Shown here: positions 1-7,200 of the stretch, piece by piece | How the letters are laid out: the number at the start of each line of letters is the position of its first letter | Numbering within the stretch: the stretch's first letter is position 1 | From: JBHEKP01 sp041859375 | GTDB taxonomy: Bacteria; Hydrogenedentota; Hydrogenedentia; Hydrogenedentales; CAITNO01 | Reading direction: 5' to 3' | Length of the DNA stretch: 12,357 nt | Assembly (NCBI GenBank): GCA_041859375.1 | Contig: JBHEKP010000300.1 | Span: 1-12,357 of the forward strand | The notes under the pieces: generated by a model | Databases searched by the model: none | Told to the model about the DNA's origin: nothing | What the model saw: the letters and a program-made list of their open reading frames with translations, nothing else | Program-made: the position numbers and the translations under genes

Positions 1-804
1 CATGAAGTGCGCCAGGAAAGCGTCCGGACAAGAAGCCTCGACCACCTTCCCCTGCGGCAATACGTCATTGACCGCATCTTTGGCGGCTATTCGCCCGAGG
101 AGGTGTCGGGAAGGCTTTGGCTGGATTATCCCGTCCACCCCCGGATGCGCGTCTCCCATGAAACCATTTACAGAACCATCTACAAAGACGAGAAACTGGG
201 CAAAATACTCATCCCGCTGCTGCGCCGGCACCAGACCCGCCGGCGAAAACGCGGGGAAAGGCGCCCCGCCCGCCCCCTCATTCCGAACCGGGTCGGCATC
301 GACTCCAGACCTGCCCAGGTGGGCGCGCTTGAGCGATACGGCGACTGGGAGGGGGATACCGTGCTGGGCAGGAACCAGGACGGGGCCATCCTCACCCTCG
401 TCGAACGCAAATCCCTGTTGCTCCTCGCCGCGCCCCTGGCATCCAAGAACGCCCAAGACACCGCCAGGGCCGCCATCGCCGCACTCGCGCCCATGCCGCC
501 GGAATGGCTCAGAACAATCACATTCGACAACGGTTCGGAGTTTGCAGCCCACCAAAGGATTACAGAAGCCATCGGGGTGGACATCTACTTCGCACACCCC
601 TACTCGTCCTGGGAACGCGCGCGAAACGAGAACACCAACGGTTTGCTCCGACAGTATTATCCCAAGAAAACAAGCTTTGCCAACATGGACCCAGACATCC
701 TGCAAAGAGTAGTGCACGAACTCAACAACAGACCAAGGAAAATTCTCGGATTCCGAACTCCCCTCGAAGTCTTCCTGGAACAGACCGTTGCACTTGATGT
801 TTGA
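1..804 (+). CDS. IS30-family transposase, 5'-truncated by window edge
   Basis: This is a DDE transposase that cuts and joins the ends of its own insertion sequence. The reading frame is open to the first base (His-Glu-Val precede the GTG at 7), so the true start and the N-terminal helix-turn-helix lie outside. Numbering from the GTG at 7, a GGYSPEEVSGRL segment (26-37) resembles the second DNA-binding region of the family. The catalytic triad is D117 in WEGDTVLG, D174 in FDNGSEF and E208 in NENTNG. Exactly 33 residues separate the last two, the DD(33)E spacing of IS30 enzymes. The C terminus has the usual NxRPRKILGFRTP motif (241-252). About 268 residues are visible, against roughly 320-390 for full members. 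No frameshift or internal stop is seen, so the copy could be active if its hidden start is intact. The terminal VALDV codons overlap the probable right inverted repeat. Confidence 0.93.
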   Translation, partial: HEVRQESVRTRSLDHLPLRQYVIDRIFGGYSPEEVSGRLWLDYPVHPRMRVSHETIYRTIYKDEKLGKILIPLLRRHQTRRRKRGERRPARPLIPNRVGIDSRPAQVGALERYGDWEGDTVLGRNQDGAILTLVERKSLLLLAAPLASKNAQDTARAAIAALAPMPPEWLRTITFDNGSEFAAHQRITEAIGVDIYFAHPYSSWERARNENTNGLLRQYYPKKTSFANMDPDILQRVVHELNNRPRKILGFRTPLEVFLEQTVALDV

Positions 805-811
805 ATTCGCG
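1..811 (+). mobile_element. Right-hand part of an IS30-family insertion sequence
   Basis: The block consists of an IS30-type transposase gene that enters from the left edge, followed by its probable right terminal repeat. In many IS30-family elements the last transposase codons run into the right inverted repeat. Here the gene ends with gttgcacttgatgtttga (787-804), followed by attcgcg, which looks like such an end by recollection of the family. The left terminal repeat and the target duplication lie outside the window, so the exact boundary (somewhere around 805-812) is an estimate. The element points toward the metal-efflux operon. Confidence 0.6.
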
Positions 812-830
812 CTGCGGCATGGGATACACT
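801..830 (+). promoter_or_regulatory. Possible hybrid IS30/flank promoter for the metal operon
   Basis: TTGAAT (801-806, 4 of 6 matches to TTGACA) lies at the end of the transposase gene in the presumed IS right end. It is followed after 18 bp by TACACT (825-830, 4 of 6 to TATAAT) in the flanking DNA. The predicted start, near 837, is just ahead of the Shine-Dalgarno at 846-851 and the first gene at 860. IS30-family ISAba125 is known to supply an outward -35 box to blaNDM in a similar arrangement. That this promoter is used here is inference. A dyad, ctgcgg (812-817) and ccgcag (832-837), flanks the -10. Confidence 0.4.
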
Positions 831-845
831 TCCGCAGTTGCGAAA

Positions 846-851
846 CGGGAG
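846..851 (+). promoter_or_regulatory. Ribosome binding site deciding a TTG start
   Basis: CGGGAG lies 8 bases ahead of the TTG at 860. No comparable purine tract was seen at suitable spacing before the internal ATG at 890, so the TTG start is preferred. It also gives the following signal sequence a positively charged n-region. Confidence 0.45.
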
Positions 852-859
852 TTGTTTGA

Positions 860-1288
860 TTGGACAGGCTGACACGGACATGCTTCAGGATGCTGCTTGC
901 CACCGCGCTTTTGGTGCTGCTTGCCCCCTGCATGCAGGACGACGGGCATGCGAACCGTTGCGGTGGCGTGGTGGAAAGCCTGTCCGGTTGTGTCTTTCCC
1001 CCGTCCGCCCGTCCCTCCTGCCTGGGCCACAGCCATGCTGAAGACGGCGTGGAAACCCGCTGCCATGGCCACAGCCACAATCACGAGACAACGCACCACC
1101 ATCCGCGTGTGAGCGCGCTGCCCGGCGTCCAGAAAACGGACAAATCGTGTTTCCAGTCCGCGCCTGCGGTGCCCGCCGCATTGGCGCAGGTTTTGCCCCC
1201 TTCGTTGTGCGGCATCCGCCCCTCCGGGGCTTGCGCCGTTGCGCGCCTTTCCGCCGCCCCCCTGGTGTCCCTCCCTCTTTTGGCCTGA
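860..1288 (+). CDS. Small exported Cys/His-rich protein, probable metal binding
   Basis: I do not recognise a family. The 142-residue product begins with a charged n-region (MDRLTRTCFR) and a hydrophobic stretch (about 11-22), so it is probably exported or membrane-anchored. LAPC at 21-24 is a poor lipobox because Pro precedes Cys. Nine cysteines are present; C24, C34, C44 and C54 are spaced exactly ten residues apart. A His cluster follows: GHSH at 56-59 and CHGHSHNHETTHHHP at 68-82. The C-terminal part is Ala/Pro-rich with C97, C117 and C125. The composition and its position as first gene of a czc operon suggest a periplasmic zinc-type metal binder or sensor, functionally like CzcI or other short His-rich proteins of such operons, but this is inference. 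Start chosen: TTG at 860, with ATG at 890 as the alternative. It is 80 bp from the next gene. Confidence 0.65.
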   Translation: MDRLTRTCFRMLLATALLVLLAPCMQDDGHANRCGGVVESLSGCVFPPSARPSCLGHSHAEDGVETRCHGHSHNHETTHHHPRVSALPGVQKTDKSCFQSAPAVPAALAQVLPPSLCGIRPSGACAVARLSAAPLVSLPLLA

Positions 1289-1352
1289 GAACCGTCCCTC
1301 CGGCGTCGGCCCGTGCGCCGTGCCTGGAGCAATCCGGTTTTCAACACGCCTG

Positions 1353-1362
1353 AAAGAGGAGA
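1353..1362 (+). promoter_or_regulatory. Strong ribosome binding site of czcC
   Basis: AAAGAGGAGA contains AGGAG (1357-1361), 7 bases before the ATG at 1369. It is the reason for choosing that start, even though the lipoprotein signal would look more typical from the GTG at 1438, which has no recognisable Shine-Dalgarno. Confidence 0.65.
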
Positions 1363-1368
1363 ATCTCC

Positions 1369-2730
1369 ATGTCGTTTCATGGACCATTGGCTGATCATGC
1401 GCCCTCTGCGCGCTTCGGCCCCACGTTTAATTTGCCGGTGAAACCGCAATACGGGACGGGAAAAAGGCGAATTCCGCTTTTGCTGGCTCTTGTGCTGGCG
1501 GTGTCCGGCTGCGCAACGGTTTCTTCAAACACGCAACCGTTGGACACCCCTCCGGAGCCACCCCCGCTGACCTCCGCCGAAATCATGACACGCGTTTTTC
1601 CGGGTGAAGGCGCGCCTCCAGCCGCGAAGGCCCCAGATGGTGCGGCACTCACGCTGGCGCAGGTGCGGCAGATCGCGCTGGAGAAAAACCCGAGCTTTGC
1701 GGAGTACGCCGCCCGGCGTGCGGCGGCGAACGCCGCGGTCTTACAGGCGATTGCCTATCCTAATCCGGACCTGGAGATAGGTCTGGACTTGTTTCCCAGT
1801 CTGTTTCTGCCCATCGAGCCGCCCGTAAAACGGCAGACCCGCCGGGCCGCAGCCGAGGCCGCCAAGCCCGTCGTGGACCTGACCGAAGACCAGTTCCGCA
1901 CGGTGCTTGCGGCCGACGTGGGAAAGGCCTTCTGCACGGTGCTCTACGCAGAACACGCCGCAGCACTGTCCAAGGAGGCGCTAAACACCGAGCAGCAGAT
2001 TGAGCAGGTGGTGGGCCGCCGTGTGGACGCCGGCGAGGCGCCAGAGATTGACCTTATCCGGGCGCAGGTGGAGACACTGAAAGCATCGCGGATGGTGCAG
2101 GCGCAGCAGCGCCAAGACGCCACGGCGCGGGTCATTCTCAACACACTGTGCGGCCGCGCGCTGCCGTCCGGTTTCGCGCTGGTTGACAACCTCGACCAGG
2201 CGCTGGCCGGGGCAGACCCAGAGCAGGCCCGCGAAGTCGCTCTGGCCCAGCATCCGACACTGCGACGCCTGGATGCCATCCTGAAACAGAAAGAGCTTGC
2301 CATCCAGCGAGAGCAGAAAGCCTGGCAGCCGAATCTGCGTGTGGGTGTGCCGCTGGGTGTGGAACTGCCTCTGGGCAACCGCAACCAGGGCGGCATCGCC
2401 GCGGCGCAGGCTGAGTTGCAGGAGGCGCAGGCCGAACAGGCCCGCATCCGGCAGGAAGTGGAGCGTGATGTGGAGACGGGCGTGCAGGCCTACGAGGGCG
2501 CGCGCGAGCAGCGGGCGGCCTTCGAAAGCGGCCTGCGCGCCGCGGCGGCCGAATCGCTGCGCATTGAAACGACCATGTACGAGGAGGGGGAGGTGGACCT
2601 TCTGCAACTGCTGGACGTGCGCCGCACGGCCCGGCAGACCGAATCTGAGTATCTTCAGGCACTTTATGACGCCCAAATCGCCCGTATCGAACTCGAACGG
2701 GCCATCGGCGTCGGAGGAATAGCGAAATGA
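1369..2730 (+). CDS. czcC: Outer-membrane efflux lipoprotein, CzcC/TolC family
   Basis: This is the outer-membrane channel component of a tripartite metal exporter, forming a trimeric duct that docks on the CzcB-CzcA complex. The 453-residue protein has a hydrophobic segment (35-44) ending in the lipobox VSGC, with Cys48 as the expected acylated residue. A Thr/Pro-rich linker precedes two OEP repeats. The first begins LTLAQVRQIALEKNPSFAEY. The second contains the LPLGNRNQGGIAAAQAEL motif typical of CzcC/CusC proteins, followed by long Ala/Glu/Gln-rich helices and the EGEVDLLQLLDVRRTARQTE segment. Length is normal for the family (about 420-460). The 34 residues before the hydrophobic core are unusually long for a lipoprotein signal, so translation may begin later, at GTG 1438. 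The stop overlaps the czcB start by four bases (ATGA), implying translational coupling. The CzcC rather than CusC assignment rests mainly on the neighbouring pump. Confidence 0.9.
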   Translation: MSFHGPLADHAPSARFGPTFNLPVKPQYGTGKRRIPLLLALVLAVSGCATVSSNTQPLDTPPEPPPLTSAEIMTRVFPGEGAPPAAKAPDGAALTLAQVRQIALEKNPSFAEYAARRAAANAAVLQAIAYPNPDLEIGLDLFPSLFLPIEPPVKRQTRRAAAEAAKPVVDLTEDQFRTVLAADVGKAFCTVLYAEHAAALSKEALNTEQQIEQVVGRRVDAGEAPEIDLIRAQVETLKASRMVQAQQRQDATARVILNTLCGRALPSGFALVDNLDQALAGADPEQAREVALAQHPTLRRLDAILKQKELAIQREQKAWQPNLRVGVPLGVELPLGNRNQGGIAAAQAELQEAQAEQARIRQEVERDVETGVQAYEGAREQRAAFESGLRAAAAESLRIETTMYEEGEVDLLQLLDVRRTARQTESEYLQALYDAQIARIELERAIGVGGIAK

Positions 2731-4139
2731 AAAGAATCAACGCCGTAAGAATAGTCACAGCGCTGGCCGCACTGATCGCTGTGACGGCCCTGGGCATTAT
2801 GGTTCTGGCTGCCGTGCAGGACCGGCGCGTCAACGCCGAGACAGAGACCGCAACGCCGCCAGCCGCGGCGCATGGCGCGGATGACGGCCACGGCCATGCG
2901 GCTGAAGGCGGGGAAGCCGCGGCGGAGGCCGCAACGCCGACTGCGGGGCATGGCGCGGATGACGGACACGGTCATGGAGTGGAAGGCGCGGCGGAAGCAC
3001 ATGCCGACGAGGCGACGCTAACGCCGGAGGCGATTGCGCAAAGCGGTATCCGCGTGGAGCCCGCGCGCAGAATGGCGCTGGGCGACGAACTCGTGGCGCC
3101 GGGCCGGGTCTCCTACAATCTGGAGCAGATGGCCCACGTGGGCACGCCGGTGCAGGGGCGCGTGGCCGAGGTCAAAGTGAAACTCGGCGACGCCGTCGCC
3201 AAGGGCGACGTGCTGCTCGTCATTGACAGCCCCGCCCTGGGCGAGGCGCAGAGCGATTTTCTGCAGAAGCGCACCCAGGTGGAAGTGGCGACGTCGGCGG
3301 TGGAGGTGGCGCAGAAGGCCGCGGAGCGCGCCAAGAAACTGCTGGAGGGCAAGGGTATCGCGCTGGGCGAATACCAGCGGCGCGAGGGTGAATACAAATC
3401 CGCGCTGGGCGCCCAGAAATCGGCGAAGTCGGCGCTGACCGCCGCCGAAAACACGATGCGCCTTTACGGCGTGTTGGACGACGAGGTCAGGCAGTTGATC
3501 GCCTCGGGCGAGGTGAACCCGCGCTACGCCGTGCGCGCACCCATGGACGGGCAGGTGGTCCAGCGCGAGGTGACCCTGGGCGAGGTGGTTGGTCCCGACC
3601 GCGACGCGCTGCTCCTGCTGGCGGACATGAAGGTGCTTTGGGTGCTGGCGGACCTTCCGGAAAACCAGATTCAGCGGGTGGTCCTAAAGGCGCCGGTGAC
3701 GGTGACGCTTGAGGCCTTTGCCGGACAGTCCTTCCCGGGCACGGTGGCATACCTCGCCCCCGAGCTGAACAAAGAAACGCGCACTGCCCAGGTGCGCATC
3801 GAAATCGGCAATGTCGCCGCACCCATTAGCCCGGGCATGTTCGCCCAGGTGCGCATGGTCTTTGACCGTTCTTCCGGCCAGGCGACTGCCGAGGCTCTGG
3901 CGGTGCCCGAGGCAGCCGTGCAGACATTCGAGGGCGGCCCGACGGTGTTTGTTGCCGTGCCGGACGAGCCCAACACCTTCGCGGCCCGGCCGGTGAAAGT
4001 GGGGCTTTCCAACGGCGCCATGATTCCCGTGCTCGAAGGGCTCAAGGAAGGGGAAGGCGTTGTGGTGGAAGGCGCGTTCCTGGTAAAGGCGGAGATCGCC
4101 AAGAGCATAATGGAGGGCAAGACATGCAGCGGCCATTAA
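2727..4139 (+). CDS. czcB: RND periplasmic adaptor, CzcB family, His-rich
   Basis: This is the membrane-fusion protein bridging the inner-membrane pump CzcA and the outer-membrane channel CzcC; in this family it also handles periplasmic metal. The 470-residue product has an N-terminal membrane anchor or uncleaved signal (about 7-30). Next is a low-complexity His/Ala/Glu/Gly segment (40-95) containing HGADDGHGH twice (49-57 and 75-83) plus H92. The lipoyl/barrel-sandwich half motifs are GTPVQGRVAEVKVKLGDAVAKGD (139-161) and RAPMDGQVVQREVTLGEVV (270-288), flanking an alpha-hairpin (about 172-245). Beta-barrel and membrane-proximal domains follow (YLAPELNKETRTAQVRIEI, 342-360). The tail ends in CSGH. 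CzcB of Cupriavidus likewise has His-rich N-terminal motifs. GGAGGA (2713-2718) lies 8 bases before the ATG, which overlaps the czcC stop. Unlike that tight junction, 118 bp of hairpins separate this gene from czcA. Confidence 0.93.
   Translation: MKRINAVRIVTALAALIAVTALGIMVLAAVQDRRVNAETETATPPAAAHGADDGHGHAAEGGEAAAEAATPTAGHGADDGHGHGVEGAAEAHADEATLTPEAIAQSGIRVEPARRMALGDELVAPGRVSYNLEQMAHVGTPVQGRVAEVKVKLGDAVAKGDVLLVIDSPALGEAQSDFLQKRTQVEVATSAVEVAQKAAERAKKLLEGKGIALGEYQRREGEYKSALGAQKSAKSALTAAENTMRLYGVLDDEVRQLIASGEVNPRYAVRAPMDGQVVQREVTLGEVVGPDRDALLLLADMKVLWVLADLPENQIQRVVLKAPVTVTLEAFAGQSFPGTVAYLAPELNKETRTAQVRIEIGNVAAPISPGMFAQVRMVFDRSSGQATAEALAVPEAAVQTFEGGPTVFVAVPDEPNTFAARPVKVGLSNGAMIPVLEGLKEGEGVVVEGAFLVKAEIAKSIMEGKTCSGH
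2850..2988 (+). repeat. Imperfect tandem duplication encoding His-rich motifs
   Basis: The segments at 2850-2910 and 2931-2988 are imperfect copies about 78-81 bp apart, differing by a 3-base indel that preserves frame. Both start with gcaacgccg and share catggcgcggatgacgg. Each encodes the peptide HGADDGHGH. The arrangement suggests an internal duplication inside czcB that doubled a metal-binding motif. Confidence 0.75.
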
Positions 4140-4161
4140 CGGCGATTGCCCCTCAAAGTAG

Positions 4162-4229
4162 ACGCGGCATCCTGCCGCGTTGCTTGCGCGCGCCGCGCGC
4201 AATAGAAGAGGCTGGAAGCCTCTTCTATT
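4162..4229. repeat. Array of three perfect triloop hairpins between czcB and czcA
   Basis: Three inverted repeats follow each other. The first is acgcggca-tcc-tgccgcgt (4162-4180, 8-bp stem). The second is gcgcgc-gcc-gcgcgc (4186-4200, 6-bp stem). The third is 4201-4213 paired with 4217-4229, a 13-bp perfect stem (aatagaagaggct / agcctcttctatt) around gga. All have three-base loops, and the last two directly abut. They fill most of the only large gap inside the czcCBA genes. They resemble REP-type intergenic palindromes. Possible roles are mRNA stabilisation of czcCB or partial attenuation before czcA; this is inference. A run of four T (4228-4231) at the foot of the third stem is too short for a convincing terminator. 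Confidence 0.75.
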
Positions 4230-4244
4230 TTGGCGAAACCCGCC

Positions 4245-4250
4245 GGAGGT
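4245..4250 (+). promoter_or_regulatory. Ribosome binding site fixing the czcA start
   Basis: GGAGGT is followed after 7 bases by the ATG at 4258. This selects 4258 over the in-frame TTG at 4180, whose extra 26 codons would run through the hairpin array and are not typical of RND pumps, which begin a few residues before transmembrane segment 1. Confidence 0.85.
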
Positions 4251-4257
4251 GCCTGCC

Positions 4258-7200
4258 ATGCTGAGCGGTGTAATCAAACTGAGCATCCAGCACCGCTGGC
4301 TGGTTTTGCTGCTGTCCCTCGTCGTGGGGGGGCTGGGGTTCTTTTCGCTGCTACGCCTGCCCATTGACGCGGTGCCCGACATCAGCAACAAGATTGTGCA
4401 AATCACCACGGTCTATCCCGCGCTGTCGCCGGCCGAGGTGGAAAAGCAAATTGCCTTCCCCATTGAAACGGCTCTGGCCGGCATGCCGGGCCTCAAGGGC
4501 ACCCGCTCGCTCACCCGCAACGGCTTCGCGCAGGTGGAGGCCATTTTCGAGGACGAGGTGGACATCTACTTCGCCCGGCAGCAGGTGCTGGAGCGCCTGG
4601 CCGGGGCGCGGGAAGGCCTGCCGTCCGGGGCCGAGCCGCGCATGGGACCCATCACCACGGGCCTGGGCGAGGTCTACGTCTATGTGATTGAATACGAGCA
4701 TCCGGAAGGAAAGGGCGCAGCCGTCAAGGCGAACGCGCCCGGATGGCAGGAGGGCGGAATCTATCTGACGCCCGAGGGCGAACTTCTCAAAACGGACACC
4801 GAACTGGCCGCCTATCTGCGCACGCTCCAGGACTGGCTGGTCAAGCCGCAACTGCGCACGGTCAGGGACGTGGCGGGCGTGGACACCATCGGCGGCTATG
4901 AGAAGCAGTATCTGGTGGAACCCGACCCGATGAAACTGGTCTCCTACGGGGTGGCCATGGGCGACCTTGTCGAGGCTTTGGAACGCAACAACTCCACGCT
5001 CGGCGCCGGCTTCATCGAGCACAAGGGCGAGGCCTTTGTGGTGCGGGCCGACGGGCGTGTGCGCAATGCCGGCGACATCGGCGCGATTGTGCTGGGCTCC
5101 AAGAACGGCACGCCCTTCTACGTGCGCGACGTGGCCAGTGTTGGCGCGGGGAAGGAACTGCGCACCGGTGCAGCCAGCCAAAACGGCCGCGAGGTGGTCG
5201 TGGGCACGGTGCTTATGCTGCTGGGCGGCAACAGCCGCACGGTTGCCACCGCCGTGAACGACAAGGTGGCCGGTATTCAGGCGAGCCTGCCGCCCGATGT
5301 GCGCCTGCGCCCGGTGCTGGTGCGGACGGAGCTGGTGGACAAAACCATAGACACGGTTGGGCACAGCCTGTTCTTAGGCGCGATCCTGGTGATCGTCGTG
5401 CTGTTCCTGCTGCTGGGAAACATCCGCGCCGCGATCATCACGGCGCTGGCCATTCCGCTGGCCATGCTCTTCACCGCGATCGGCATGCAGCGTCTCGGCA
5501 TCAGCGGCAACCTCATGAGCCTGGGCGCCATTGACTTCGGCCTCATCGTGGACGGCGCGGTGATCATCGTCGAGAACTGCATGCGCCGCATGGCCGAGAG
5601 GCAGCGGGAACTGGGCCGCGTGCTTGCCCGGCACGAACGCCTTGCCGTGGTGCTGGCGGCCAGCAGGGAGGTGCGCGGCGCCACGGCCTTCGGCGAGGCC
5701 ATCATCATCGTGGTCTATTTCCCCATCCTGGCGCTGACGGGTATAGAGGGCAAGATGTTTCATCCCATGGCGCTGACGGTCATCTGCGCGCTGGCGGGCG
5801 CCTTTGTGCTCTCGCTGACCTTCATCCCGGCGATGGTGGCCATCTTCATCACCGGACGGGTCCGCGAAAAGGAAAACTGGATTGTGCGCGGGCTCAAGCG
5901 CGTGTATGAGCCCGCCCTGCGGTTGGCCGTCACGCTGCGCTGGGCCGTCGTGATGGTGGCGGTGGCCATTTTTGGGGCGTCGCTGGTGCTGTTCGCAGGC
6001 CTGGGCCAGGAACTGGTGCCCAAGCTCGACGAGGGCAACATCAGCGTGCAGTCGCTGCGCATCCCCAGCACCTCGCTCACCCAGTCCATGGAGATGCAGT
6101 TCAACGTGGAGAAGGCCGTGTCGGCGCTGCCCGAGGTGGCGCTCATGTACTCCAAGACGGGCACGGCGGAGGTGGCCTTCGATCCCATGCCGCCGAACAT
6201 TTCCGACGGGTACGTGATCTTTAAGCCGCGCGACCAGTGGCCCGATCCGAATCTGCCCAAGGCGGATTTGGTGGGGAAGGTTCGCAAGACCGTGCAAAGC
6301 ATTCCGGGCAACCTGTATGAGTACAGCCAGCCCATCGAACTGCGCATCAACGAGCTGGTGGCCGGCGTGCGCGGCGCCCTGGCAGTCAAGGTCTTCGGTG
6401 ACGATTTCGAGAAGATGGCGCCCACGGCGCAGCAGGTCATGCAGGTGCTTCAGGGCATCCCCGGCGCGGCCGACGTGAAGGCCGGGCAGACGGAGGGGTT
6501 CCCCTCGATGAGCATCGACATTGACCGTTCGGCCATCGCGCGCCACGGCCTCAACGTGGCCGACGTGCAGGACATCGTGGCAACGGCAATCGGCGGGCAG
6601 GCGGCCGGCATGGTCTTTGAGGGCGACCGCCGGTTCAGCGTCATCGTGCGGCTGCCGGAGGAGCTGCGCACCAACCTGAAGGCGCTGGAACAGCTTCCCA
6701 TCCCGTTGCCGCGCGAGGACGGCATGATTGAAGCGGCGGCCAACACCACGCTGCGGGGCAGTGTGCCGCTGAGTGCCGTGGCCAAGATCACCATGACGGA
6801 GGGCCTGGGCCAGATCAACCGCGAGAACGGCAAGCGCCGCCTGGTGGTGCAGGCCAACGTGGCGGGACGCGACCTGGGCTCCTTTGTGGCGGAGGCGCGC
6901 GGGAGGATTGACGCGGAGGTGAAACCGGCGCCGGGCACCTGGCTCGAATGGGGCGGCCAGTACGAAAACCTGCTGGCCGCGCGCGAGCGGCTCATGATCG
7001 TCGTGCCGCTATGCTTCATCATGATCTTCCTGTTTCTGTTCATGACGTTCAACTCGGTCAAGTACGCGCTTATGGTGTTCAGCGGCGTGCCGCTGGCTCT
7101 GTCGGGCGGAATCGCCGCCCTGTGGCTGCGCGGCATTCCTTTCTCCATTTCGGCTGCGGTGGGTTTTATTGCGCTGTCCGGCGTGGCCGTGCTCAACGGC

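Noticed and set aside
2..712. Second long plus-strand frame overlapping the transposase
   Set aside because: It is the +1-shifted reading of the transposase gene, Ser/Pro/Thr-rich and without motifs; IS30 elements normally carry a single gene.
860..1288. Lipoprotein call for the small Cys/His protein
   Set aside because: The candidate lipobox LAPC has Pro just before Cys, which signal peptidase II substrates rarely tolerate.
722..1387. 221-codon minus-strand open frame opposite the small Cys/His protein
   Set aside because: No signal peptide, domain or good ribosome site was seen, and it overlaps the transposase end and the czcC start. The plus-strand frame has a signal sequence, a His/Cys pattern and operon context. 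Some doubt remains because the plus-strand gene is itself an orphan.
4180..4257. N-terminal extension of CzcA from TTG 4180
   Set aside because: The extra 26 codons lie in the hairpin array, and a GGAGGT site directs initiation at ATG 4258, just before transmembrane segment 1.
4351..5364. 337-codon minus-strand open frame inside czcA
   Set aside because: Same reasons: low-complexity composition, no motif, fully covered by a convincing gene.
5374..6546. 390-codon minus-strand open frame inside czcA
   Set aside because: His/Arg/Gln-rich translation without domains; the sense strand encodes conserved CzcA motifs throughout.
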